Position numbers and translations under genes: made by a program | Part shown: positions 46,176-57,504 of the stretch, piece by piece | Numbering within the stretch: the stretch's first letter is position 1 | Layout of the letters: each line of letters opens with the position of its first letter | NCBI GenBank assembly: GCA_021904315.1 | Contig: CM038926.1 | Span: 4,140,390-4,204,389 of the forward strand | Reading direction: 5' to 3' | From: Sphagnum magellanicum | Taxonomy: Eukaryota > Streptophyta > Sphagnopsida > Sphagnales > Sphagnaceae | DNA: 64,000 bases | Notes under the pieces: model-generated | Database searches by the model: none | What the model saw: only the letters and a program-made list of their open reading frames with translations | What the model was told of the DNA's origin: nothing

Positions 46176-47860
46176 AAATGTTTTGGTGATTGCCTTTGGT
46201 AAGTAGGTGGTCCATTTTGAACCCCAAAAGGCATTACAATCCATACAAAAGCCCCCCAATCAATAACATAAGTGGTTTAGTATTAGTCATTTGGTGCTAT
46301 GGAAATCTGATGGTATTTAGAAAAACCATTTAAAATTGTATAAACTTCGTGTCCGGCTATAGTGTTAATAACCTCATAAGTAAAAGGTAATGGGTATGGG
46401 TTTTTCTTAATAACAACATTAAACTTTATAAAGTCCACACAAATTTTCAATTTTCCATTTTCTTGGGCTTTACAACTATAAGTGATAGCCAAATAGCCTC
46501 TTTAATAGATTTAGTGAACCCTGCAACAAGTGATTTGTCAATATGTTGTTTGACAATAATTACATAATTAGGATTTAACCAGTACCTTGCATGATGAGCG
46601 AGTGGTATCAATGTGTCCAATTCAATTAAATGTTCAATTATCTCATGTGGTATATACTCTTCAAGTCTTTGTAAGTCCATGAAAAGATGTCTTTGAACTC
46701 CTTTAACAATTCAATTAGTTGATAATTGACAGTAGGTTCCAAATCAATATTTTTTTAACTTGTTGCAAGTTCTTTTCAAAACCTAGATTGATTTTAGTTA
46801 ATTCTTGTTCTTTAGTGACAGTCCATCTAGTAATGTAAAGATTTTGAACTTTGATTTGAGGAAACGTTTTGTTAATCTCCATTTCTCCTACTTTAGGTTG
46901 GAAAAAAAATCTTTAATCACTACTAGAAATTTTGTCTTTTGCAACTTGTCTTATGCAACTAAAAAATCTCACATGCAACTATTTGGGAGTTACATGCGAC
47001 ATGTGCAGTTGCATGCGACATTTTTTAGATGCATAAGACAATTGCAAAAGACAAAATTTCTAGTAGTGAATAAATGTTGTTTAAAAGTGTCAAGGGGCAT
47101 AACTATATTGACAATAATTTATATATCGATTTGACAAGTATATTAAAGACGAAACATGTAGTTTAAACACAATTTCAACATGTACATATACATGTTCAAC
47201 TAGATCCAAACATGTTGATGTAGTCAACTTAATAAGTTGATATGACTAAACTAATGTAGGGACAACTATGGTTCCTATTGAAAACAATCTTGGTTTTGTG
47301 GCAAACATCAAATCCTCTTCTTTGTCAGATATTCTAGAATGGAAATCATAACATATTAACATTTCTAGATGTTCAGTTGGTGCTCCAGGTTTCTTAGTAA
47401 TAGGCATTTTTTTACTATACCAATTCCTTATATAATGATAATATTATTACCCCCAATCGTGAGACACTTTAGCATCCTTTAGCTAAGTATGACCTAACAA
47501 CATGGAGTAATTAAAGTCTAACACATTACTCTGAATTATTGTAAAAGTCACTACATAGGGAATTCCATGAACAAGAATTTAAAGATCTTTTTATCAGACC
47601 TAAAGGTTTGGCAATGGTTGATCAGCCATATGTAGATTGTAAGGTGCGGGTTTTGGTTTTGACAAACCTAACTACACCCTCAGCTTTTTCATAATGATAT
47701 TAACTCCATAACCACCATCTATAAGTACATTTTTAATAAAGTTCTTCCCTACTTGAACTTGTATCATTGCCATTTGATGATCAATGGTAATTGACACAAC
47801 TACCTATTTTGGTAAAATAGGTTTTGATAGTACCGAGTTAAGAATGTAATGTTTGATATC
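46176..47860 (-). pseudogene. Third gypsy relic: RT start and protease
   Basis: RT runs from about 46,680 down to 46,176. It reads DKSLVAGFTKSIKEAIWLSL, then NGKLKICVDFIKFNVVIKKN and YPLPFTYEVINTIAGHEVYT, and then MPFGVQNGPPTYQR before it breaks off. RNase H and integrase are absent. Above it, 46,700-47,860 holds decayed protease-region frames and a MITE at 46,918-47,068. It has the same lineage and strand as the 6.2-23.1 kb element. Confidence 0.8.
46918..47068. mobile_element. 151-bp palindromic mini-CACTA (MITE)
   Basis: It starts CACTACTAGAAATTTTGTCT and ends ...AAAATTTCTAGTAGTG. It is a near-perfect fold-back flanked by AAT on both sides (46,915-46,917 and 47,069-47,071). It shares TTGCAACTTGTCTTATGCAA with the copies at 18.1 and 29.65 kb. 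Confidence 0.93.
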
Positions 47861-48424
47861 AAGAATCATTCAAGATAATTGACCCGAGTTCAATGTATAC
47901 TTGGTATCCAATGCTTATTTATTGATCCATTAAGATTTCTTTTGAAGTATTTTTTGTTGTAACTTGTTCTGAAATCATAGGTTGTTGTTTGTATCATTGA
48001 TTCAATATTTTCAACTATTGAATTGTAGTAGAATTATCAAACAGTTCAACCCAATTACTTTGCAATAACTATTCATTGATGATAACGAGTTGTTTATTAG
48101 TCTTACCATGTTATAGTTGTTTAACCATTTCAATAAATGAATCTCGTAGATGTTCTTCTTCTTGTTAATTTTTAGCTCCCTTGGTTTTAACCAGCTCCCT
48201 TTTTTTAAACACATGTTTTGACTATTGACTATGAGTGGTAACAACAACTATTACATTAACTGGCAAATTGTCAGTTTTCGTTCTGAACATGTTTTGTACT
48301 TCAATCTTCCTAGGGCATTGTCTAGATCTATGTTCTGCATTATAATAAATTATATAGGGATGACAAACAAGTATTTTTCCTGATTTGATAGGTTGGGTTT
48401 TAGTTCTTACTACAAGTTCAATAG

Positions 48425-49354
48425 TGTCACAACCCTAGCTTTGAGCTCGTAACTAACCCAGGTTGCAGGCCAAAAGGAAGCTCATGAGTCAAGGCAAAGG
48501 GGTTGCAAGGGTGTGGGCCAAGAAGAAGCCCGAGAGTCACATCACATACTCCCAAGAGTGAGAAAATGTGAGGGAGTATGAAGGAGTGAACCTTCACACT
48601 CCCAAGGGAACTCCCACTTTGGGAGATGAAGTCCCGGTGGACTCTCAAAACTTCAGAGAACGATTTTAGGGGTCAAAACTCAATGGATTGTGACGTTCTT
48701 TATATCATTGGAAAGCTCTTAGAATTTAGATGTCTAAAATGGGCTTGCATTACTCATTTGGATATCTGAAACACAAGTTATGTCCAAAAGAAGGGCCGGG
48801 AGTCAAACTGCCAGTTTGACTCCCAACTAGAAAAAGTTGGGAATTGACCTAATTTACTTTGTTGTAGAGGGCGTGCGACATACCATTGGAAAGCTCTCGA
48901 TGAGAATTACAACTTTGCTTTAGAGGTACATATCGATCCAAGGTTTGCTCGCGCAGTTATGGGGCTCCAAAGTCATGGGAATCCCAATTGGCGCGATTCC
49001 GGGAAAGAAAAGCCATTTGTTTGTGGGCTCCGTGGCCAGCCACAGAGTATACTATAAGGGGGAAGGTGGTGGCTTCCCCCAATTCTGGGCCGTGGTGAGT
49101 CTAGTGTGTCCGTGTTGCTCGTGGCTCATCCTAGCACCAAAGGTGCTCCAACTAACCACTTTGTGTGGGTTGTGTGGAGGCCTGTGTGAGTGAGTGAAAC
49201 TTGTCAACTCTTCCTAGTCCCATCCCGAAGCTCCAACATGCCCCTCTACCTCTCAAAATGTTGTGAGCTAGAGAGCGTGCCCCGACTCCTCCCTCTTTCG
49301 CTATCTTCTACTTGGACTCACATTTTAGTCTTTCAAAGAGTTGGGAGTGCGTCA
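48425..49354 (+). repeat. Solo LTR, TGTCGCAACCC family
   Basis: It begins TGTCACAACCCTAGCTTT and ends GGGAGTGCGTCA (930 bp). AATAG precedes it and ATTAG follows, a 5-bp duplication with one mismatch. It matches 27,512-28,465 throughout, including TATAAGGGGGAAGGTGGTGG near 49,051. It is inserted in the gag of the third gypsy relic. Confidence 0.88.
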
Positions 49355-50424
49355 ATTAGATTTAATTATAATGATTGGCATAATTGGTACTTCTTTTTTC
49401 TTGTTATGACAGGTCTCCATTAAATGACTAATTTTACCACAATTGGTATAGGTTAATGTTGATTTAGTTGTAACAACATGTACTACATGTTTAACCATTG
49501 TATTATCCTTTGGTGTGGTTAATATAACATTGTAATCCTATTAATAGGTCCACTTTCCTCACATACTACAACAATTTCCTTGTGTTCAATTAAGGTATTT
49601 CTCTTCATACTTGCAGTTGCTAATCTTAGGTAAGGTAATAAACCTACCTTTAAAATAATGGTGAAAGAAACATTCGTTGCTTTAACTTGTAGACAATTTG
49701 TTAGTTTCAACAGGCGTTCATAGTAAACTTCATCACGTTCGGTGATTTGTTGTTGTATATTTTGTAATTGCATGTAGACTTCTTCATTATTCTTTACAAC
49801 TTTGAATCATTTGCAAAATGCTTATTCTAATTTTTCAAAAAGTGCAATTTGGATGGTCTTGAACATAATTTTCCCCCCATTTAGAAATATTATCCCTTAA
49901 AATAAAACCAAACATGTTGATGATGTTAGCTTCCATTATTTCACCATTAGCTTTAATGACATTTTTGAATACTTTGATATGGGCATCAAGATCAATGTCT
50001 TTGACATAGGTTGGATATTGTAATGTCCTGTATGGTAGTTTGGTTACTAGTTATGATACAGGTTGCACAATAGCTGGTTGATACCATGGTGGTATAAACA
50101 TGTGTGGGTCCGTTACCGGCCATCCATAAGATCCAACAAGTGGATTAAAAGGTGGTCCTTGGGGCGGATCTCCTCCAGGTGAACTTCTTCCATGTGATTT
50201 CTAGGTTGTCCTCCATTCAATGGTTGGTGAACAAAACCTCTGGGTACATAAATTAGTAAATTAGTAGTAACTTGTATAGTGGTTGGAATTAGTGCAGTAA
50301 TAGGTTGTTGAACAAGTTATTGATCCCTACTAGCCATTGGTTGAACCACTATAAGAAACTAATTTCCAATAAAATATGGTGGATATGTTGGTGGTACAAC
50401 ATGTTATTCAGGTACCAAGTACAC

Positions 50425-50575
50425 ACATTAAAAGAAAAGTGGTTTTTTTTACTTGTCCAATGTGACGATTTTTGTCCAAGGCGACTAATTTTTGTCGCAT
50501 GCAACTAAAACACTAGTTGCCTTGGACAAAAATAGTCACAAAAATTGGTTACAAAACCCCATGTTTTTTTTAATG
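50425..50575. repeat. Foldback repeat, distinct family
   Basis: The left arm CATTAAAAGAAAAGTGG and inner TTTTTGTCCAAGGCGACTAA pair with the right-side CCTTGGACAAAAATAGTC and CATGTTTTTTTTAATG. It contains TCGCATGCAACT, a motif shared with the mini-CACTA family, but lacks CACTA ends. Confidence 0.65.
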
Positions 50576-51915
50576 ACATTCCTAAATACAACTTGTATAA
50601 TTCCTAAAGATTGAAAAATAAAATCATTTTATTGTAGTTGGATACATTGGATACAAACTAAGATTTTAGGTACTACCGTATGATTTATATTAAGATTCAT
50701 GGCTTGAGTTCCTAACATAACACATTGGGTATTACTGTTATAGTGGTTGGAAGAACAAGTTGATGAACATTCAGCACCTCTTATCGTAATAATTGTCTTA
50801 ATTTATCATCAACAAATGGGCAATGATTGAACAAGTGTCCCACATGTTAGCAATATGAACATGTTATAGTTATAGCAACTTGGTTTCCTCTTGAAACCAG
50901 TATGTGACACAAAACTTGTGATCTTTTAGTTGGATTAGGTATTAATCTGATAAGCCATGTGTCTTATGGATATGTGATTCCCTATCGAACAATTGTGGAT
51001 GTTGCTCAGGGTTCAATAGGTTCTAAATGTGGTATAAAAACTAATTGATTAGATGGTTTTCGGTTGATGTGACGAAATTGTTCCAACCTATTGAGTAGGT
51101 GAAATCGTTCCATCACCAAACTAGTGGGTACCAAATTAATGTTGGTGTTTGGTGGTTAGTTTTGAAAATTAGCAATGTTGCAATTGGTGTACATGCACCA
51201 ATTCTGGGTAAATTGTAACCTCAGGTTGCAAATCACCATGGTTGTCGTATGAAGACAACTTCATCTAATGGTTGAATAGGTTCCTAATTGTCATCATGAT
51301 AAACATTCATTACTCATAGTTGGGTTATTGTTCGTGGTGTTTCTTAATGACTGATTGAAAGCATTATTGGGTCTCTTTACACAACTGATTTTGCTACATT
51401 TTGATGTTGTTCATTGACTTTTCCCCTCTATGCTACATTCGTGTTTGGTGCATTTATAGGTTCATTTCCCATAGGTTGCATTTGCTATTCATTTTGTTTT
51501 TGTTTAGGTTTCGAAATAAGTCAATGTCTAACCTATTCTAAATGTTTTCTAAAACTACTAGTAATTACTTTTGACATTTTTTGAAATCAATAGGTTCTAG
51601 GAAAGTCCTTGCATTATTTTTTAACAATTAAAAAATAATTTGACCCCTCTTAACAATCAAAAGTTTATAGAATTTTTTTTTTACAAATTGGGTGCATGTT
51701 TTACTTCAAAAAAATTACATTAACCTCACCCTATTCCTAATGTTTTAAACTAAATCAAGAAGCAAAAACTTAAATACTAAAATTACCATAAAAACAAGCA
51801 AACATGAAACAAATCAAAATTTCAAACATGATGGTTTTTCAAACTTGATATATTAAAACTACTTAACCAAACCAAAAATTCTAAACATGGTTGCTTCTAA
51901 ATTATGATCCACTAC

Positions 51916-51927
51916 ATGGTCGCCAAA
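51916..51927 (-). other. Primer-binding-site-like sequence of the third gypsy relic
   Basis: The minus strand reads TTTGGCGACCAT right after the LTR end (...GTTAACA). It is the same type as the site at 22,630. Confidence 0.6.
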
Positions 51928-52350
51928 TGTTAACGGGCTTTTTTATTCCCAATAAGGTCATTCAAATTTTGAATTCTTTAATAACGAGTTCTTTTTACAA
52001 CAATAGGTATATACAAAAACTAACAAAACTAAAACTAACTACAAATCCTAAATTAACATGTACACAAATTATTAAAAGCTTGAAGAAAGTTTGTTGAAGA
52101 AAACAATTCATGTTCCATAAGTGAAAGAATGAAACACAAAATCAAAAATGAAATCAAAAGTCCTTAAAATAGGTCTGTCCTCCTAATCTTATATTAGTCA
52201 TTTCAAAATACAATAGTCATAACTAACCACTATAAATAATCATTAGCCAATACCTAGATTAATAGTCCCTGATTTCAAAAAAAGACATCTTGTTTAACTA
52301 CTTGTTCAACTATTTGTTTTGCCAAATATAGGTTCTGCAAACTATATGTT
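51928..52350 (-). repeat. Probable 5' LTR of the third gypsy relic
   Basis: The plus-strand left edge starts TGTTAACGGG next to the PBS-like site. The outer end is estimated from the length of the related LTR and is uncertain. No partner LTR remains because the 3' half of the element is gone. Confidence 0.5.
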
Positions 52351-52519
52351 GATTAACCTATCAACCTTTCTTCTTAACCCAATATAATATTACTTATCAA
52401 ATTCAGTAATTGGTTAGGTCAATACTACATGTTAGGTTAAATAACAAGTTAAGTCACTTATTAAGTTCAACAACCTATTTACATTTTCAACCTAATAGGT
52501 CACATGTTGTTAAATCTGA

Positions 52520-53345
52520 GTACCAATTATGTTTATCCATTATACTTAATCATTAAATAAATTTTGGTACTAAATGTAACTATTCAATTTAGTCATTAAA
52601 TAAATTTAACCATTAATTGTAATCATTGAATTTAGTCTTTAAATAAGTTTAGCCACTAAATTTAATCATTGAATTTAATCATTAACTAAATTTAACTATT
52701 AAATTTTGCCATTAGAGTTAATGATAAGTCCACTTATCTTAATTAATAAAATTAATCATTAAATAAGTTTAGCCATTAAATGTAGCCATTGAATTGAATT
52801 ATTAAATAAGTTTAACCATTAAATGTGGCCATTGAAATTTGTCATTAAATAGGTTTAGCCATTAAGTCTAATCATTAAATATATTTAGTTATTAAACTTA
52901 ACCATTGGATTTAATCATTGAATACGTTTGACCATTAAGTTTAGTCATTAGATTTAATCATTAAATATGTTTAATCATTAAGTTTAACCATTAAATATGT
53001 TTAGCCATTAAGTTTAACCATTGAATTTAGTCATTAAATATGTTTAGTTATTAAATTTAGCCATTATATTTAGTCATTAAATAGTTTTAAGCATTAAGTT
53101 TAAACATTGGATTTAATTGATAAATAAATTTAACCATTATATTTAGCCATTAAGTTTAACCACTAAATTTAATCATTATATTTAGTCATTTAGTAGGTTT
53201 AGCCATTAAGTTTAACCATTAGATTTAATCATAAAATAGGTGTCGTCATTATGTAAACCATTGAATTTAATCATTAAATAGATTTAGCCATTGAATTTAA
53301 TCACTAATAAATAAATTTAGCCATCGTATTTAGCCATTAGTTTTA
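52520..53345. repeat. AT-rich minisatellite, about 20-22 bp unit
   Basis: Many imperfect copies of TTTAGCCATTAAGTTTAACC and ATTGAATTTAGTCATTAAAT run head to tail for about 0.8 kb, with CATTAAAT/CATTGAAT as the core. There is no coding potential. Confidence 0.9.
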
Positions 53346-53519
53346 ACCAACTACTTTCTTGCAATTTTGTAACATGTGAAATAGAAAATTTGACAACATT
53401 GTCTTCTTTTGATGGTGTAATCCATAGGTAAGGACTTGGTTTATTATGATAAAGGTGAGAGGTTCAATTCCTAACACTTGCAACCTATGTGTATGTCTAA
53501 AGGCAAGGGTGATAAGTAG

Positions 53520-54190
53520 ATTAAATATGTTAGGTTAGGTTAAGGTAGATTAACCTAGGGTAGGTTAGGTCATCACCTACCTATCTATATTTTTTATTTA
53601 TTAATTAACCCATTGACTTATATTTGACCAATCAAATGACGACATGTGGAGCGTTGAACTAACCTTACAACATGTCACATTTTATCATTAGTCAAAATTT
53701 TTAATCAAAAACGTTGCCTTACGGTTGGTTCCAAACACCATTCAAAGGTTGGTAAAAAAAACCATCCTTGTTGTATTGGACTTGTTAAAATTGATTTGTC
53801 CTAGAAAACCAAAGTGGTCTTTTGACCCCTGTCACTTTGGGGTACTTTTTAGTTTCAAAATCTAATTTGAAAAACCTATAATTCTAGTACTAATGCTACT
53901 TAGGTCAATATGCAAGTAGGTAGGTAGGTAGGTAAGGAATAAGGTTAAGTAATTATAAGTAGGTAAGTTGGTGATAAATATACTTAAATAAGTTGTAGCA
54001 TGGTAAGTTAGACATACCTAGAGGAAGCTACTTTAAGTTAGTAGGTAGGTAGGTAAGCAAATGGGTAATGAGGAAAAAGGTCAGGTAATTATGTGAGCAG
54101 GTTATAAGATGGTAGGTAGGTAGTACCTAGAAGTTACCTAAGTCAATAGGTAGGTAAATAGGTAAGTATTTTGTAAAACATGGTAGATAG
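53520..54190. repeat. TAGG-type repeats with the dispersed repeat copy
   Basis: GTAGGTTAGGTTAAGG-like units at 53,520-53,590 and GTAGGTAGGTAGGTAAG units at 53,915-54,180 flank 53,777-53,888. That central stretch is the second copy of the sequence at the start of the window. The tracts resemble 12,625-12,850. Confidence 0.75.
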
Positions 54191-56700
54191 GATGCCCCAT
54201 TTGATGATAATAACATTGACAATCTTGACTATGTGTCTTACTTGATTAAAAATCCATTGGCCATTTCGACTAAAAGTGTCATTCATTCGTGAATGTGCTT
54301 ATCGACCTTGAATTCATAAATTCAAGATGGGAGATCATGTGTACCTTCAACAAATAACACCAATTACTTTGGATGTGATTATAAGATGTATTGTTTTGAA
54401 GGTATAAAAGATGTTACTTTTTCAAGTGTTATTGTTGAAGGGATGAAATGGTCAAATCTAGAAAGATCACGTGTGTAATTGTGCGTTGTGTCACCTTCCG
54501 CATGTTGATAGTTAAGTTGATTTGTCTTTGGTAATCATTTATATTGGATCACGTTGTTGTGTAGGGAATCCATATGGGTTTCATGACATTGATTTGCGAT
54601 TAGTGTTCCAAAGGTTACAATATGGGATGCCCTATTGGGAAAAATACAAATGGTTTTGCCCTTGGTACACTTAATAGATTCAAGTGTTTATCCACATGTT
54701 AGTAGTTTAGGGATCATTTACAAAAATTATCCATGATGATTTGGGAGATTGTAATTAGGCAATTAACAATGGGGTTCACATTTATAGTTAATCTATTGGT
54801 CCTCCCACTTTTAAAACTTGAAATGGATTTATAGAATGGAGTTTCCACATACATTTGACTTATTACGTGGCAAAAGGTGACTTTAATTCCAAATAGGGGG
54901 GCAATTTGGTGTGATATGCTTTGTAGGAGGGTGTGTTGCTATTTATATTTCATTTGTGGACAATAGTAGGTGTAGGTGTTCATGTGGTAATGCACAACAG
55001 ATTTCCGACATAAAAGTTGACATTTCAAATTACTTATTTTCATTGTTACATTGTGTCATGCAAATGAAGATGAAGGGTTAGATTCACAATGAAGGAAATA
55101 GGGTGGGTTTTGTTGAGTTACATTCATGTGATGATGAACACATACCTTGAAACTTCTAAACAATTATAATGTGGAGCATGCAACTTGGTTGCTAGGTTTT
55201 ATTAGATTACCTCTTAATTAAATAAACATAAGGCAACACATCATCTATCTTTTCTAATAGTGAAATTAAGAACATGATCCCAACTCACATAAACTATGTC
55301 TACTTTATTGAATTTAGTTATTTTATTGACAACTATGAAATGCGAGGAAACATGCCAATGAATATCCTTGTTAACGAATGGGCCTTGAAGTGGTGGGCAT
55401 TGAACTAGACCTTTGAGATTTGTAAAAATGTTTATTAGTGAAATGATACAATGTAACCCAAATTGGGGCCCAAAAGTCCTACCTACAATAATACTAATTT
55501 ATCTGATACCAACAATTTGGATACATAGGTTCTACATACGAGACTATATGTATTCAACACCCATACACAACTCATACACACATTTGAAATACTTTATTTA
55601 TAAAGTCCTGGAAACATATTTCCAGGGACCAATACTAAACTTAGAAGTCAAAACATTACATATAATGCCATGTTCTTGTAATCTTTATAGAACCTAGACT
55701 AGGGAGCATATATCAGTCTTCTATGTTCACTTCTCAAATCAAATGACAAGTATCATCCCATGTTTTAGTGAAGAAATCTAGAATGTCCACCCATGCTTCA
55801 TAAACTATGAATTCCACCTAGCCCTTTTTGCAATTGGGACTTGTCTTACTTATGAACCTAGACTATCATCCCTTCCATGTCTCTAGTTTCAAGTTAAGGA
55901 AAACACTAAACATGGTTGATGATGTTCCACTTTATTGCTTCACAACAAACTATTCATATGCACCAGAAGATAAAAGTTGGATATAGTTGCTATTGTCAAG
56001 AAACAAAGTCAAGAAAATCAAAAGAACAACATCAAAAACAATAATTTAGCTTCATTCTGTCTATGTTTCTTCAGGATTATGCTCGCTTTAAATCCATGCT
56101 CCAACTCCCTTGGTTCATCCTCTTCTTGCATTTCCTTCACACATCGAATCCACATAAACCTTATTAGTTAACACACCAAGCTTACACGCAAACCTGATAT
56201 AGAACAAAAGAAATAATGGTAGAGCCTTCCCTAGTTGCCATTGCCTTCCTCCTTCAAAGACAAATTGTCAAAAGGTGACAAAGCACAAAAAGTTAAAACC
56301 CTAACTACGTCTTGCAACATGCATGACATGCCTTTAGATCACAACACAATGTCAAACATAACAATGTTTTCCCCAACGTTGTCCATGATGCGAAGTGTTG
56401 CTACCAAACCCTTGAAGTTGTCTAAATATATATGTAAGAATAATGCACTACAAAGTGACTTCAAATTCCAACTAGGTACCCCTTCTTATGTGTGTTCAGA
56501 AACACAAAGCGAAGGAGCAATAAATAATGTTCAAATGAGTTGAACAAGCAAGAAAACAATGTTCCCACAATGCTCCTTGTTCTCTTTAGTTTTCGTTACC
56601 TAGTCCATAAAGAGCACGCAAAACTTAAAAGTTTGGTGACCAAACCCTAACAAAAGCCATTATATAGACCAACTAAAATGTACTGGCTATAATGTGGATG
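54191..56700. other. Unassigned interval upstream of S1P
   Basis: Decayed protein-like fragments appear on + near 54,600-54,900, too broken to assign. Frames at 55,413-55,697 and 56,235-56,543 have no recognisable domain. No tRNA, rRNA or clear TE terminus was seen. Confidence 0.35.
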
Positions 56701-57504
56701 TGAGATCTTTAGTCTTTTGGGTATGTGTTTGTTTTCCTTTTTTCAGCAGACAGATATGAGATGAGAATCTGTCTTATGTAGGAAGAAATCAAGATTCTTG
56801 TATGCGGAAGAAGGATTGGGGTAATGGGTGTGATTGACTGATTGATATTTTACTGCTGTTGGTGATCTAGCCGAGTAATCATGGGTTTTGGAGCTTTTGA
56901 GGATGCAGAATGTAGTACAGATTTTGTGGGGTTAAGTTGGCGTATTGGGGGGTGGTGTTGACGATATTGTGAGTTTTTTTGTTGCGGGAGTGTGGGAAGT
57001 GAGTGGAGTGGAGAGAGTTTTATGTGCAGATCTATTGGCAGTGGAGGAGGAGAGATGCAGCAGAACACCCACAAATTAGCTAGGATGTGTATTTTCCATG
57101 CGATTCTAAAACGGGTCAAGTTCTTCTATGAGCTTTGGTTTGGAACTTTGGGAGAGGATGGGGAAAAATCTTTGTTGACACATACTTCAACGCTGGGGTG
57201 TGAGATTTGTGCTCTAGTTTCTTTTTCATGTGAGTATCTTGGACACGGTTTGGTGAAGACTGTTGGAGCTTAAAATTTGCTCTTGTCATGTAATCATCTG
57301 TTGCGAGATTTACAGCCCTAAAAGAGCAAGAGAATCATGGCACTCACGTTATGTTGTGATGTGAATGCGTGTGGATTGATATCCTGTTGTAGAGGAGACT
57401 TTGAACAATTTTGACACACAAATCATAGTGGTTTATGTTATGTTGAAGAGGTGTGGATTGTAAGGGTTTTTATTTCAGGGTGGGTGAGAGGTGGCAAGGG
57501 CAGT

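Larger units (their letters stand above)
47861..51890 (-). pseudogene. Third gypsy relic: gag with several zinc knuckles
   Basis: A minus-strand gag region between the LTR/PBS at 51.9 kb and the protease. Knuckle-like motifs: C-X2-C-X4-H-X4-C near 50,855-50,815 (CSYC, a stop, HVGHLFNHC); a second near 49,450-49,410 (NCGKISHLMETC, preceded by a lost Cys); and a third, damaged, near 48,340-48,310 (YYNAEHRSRQCPRK). Other gag-like pieces are 49,773-49,519 (ERDEVYYERLLKLTNCLQVK and FTIILKVGLLPYLRLATASM, resembling the 20.4-20.6 kb gag). A solo LTR (48,425-49,354) and a foldback (about 50,425-50,575) are inserted in it. Confidence 0.75.

Noticed and set aside
52520-53345. Possible CRISPR-like array
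   Set aside because: Units are diverged and contiguous without unique spacers; the genome is a plant nuclear genome.
55413-56543. Short plus-strand ORFs upstream of S1P as separate genes
   Set aside because: No domain, weak composition and no splice or promoter support.
57451-57504. Upstream extension of the S1P reading frame
   Set aside because: The frame opens at GTG, not ATG; the first ATG (57,505) directly precedes a good signal peptide.
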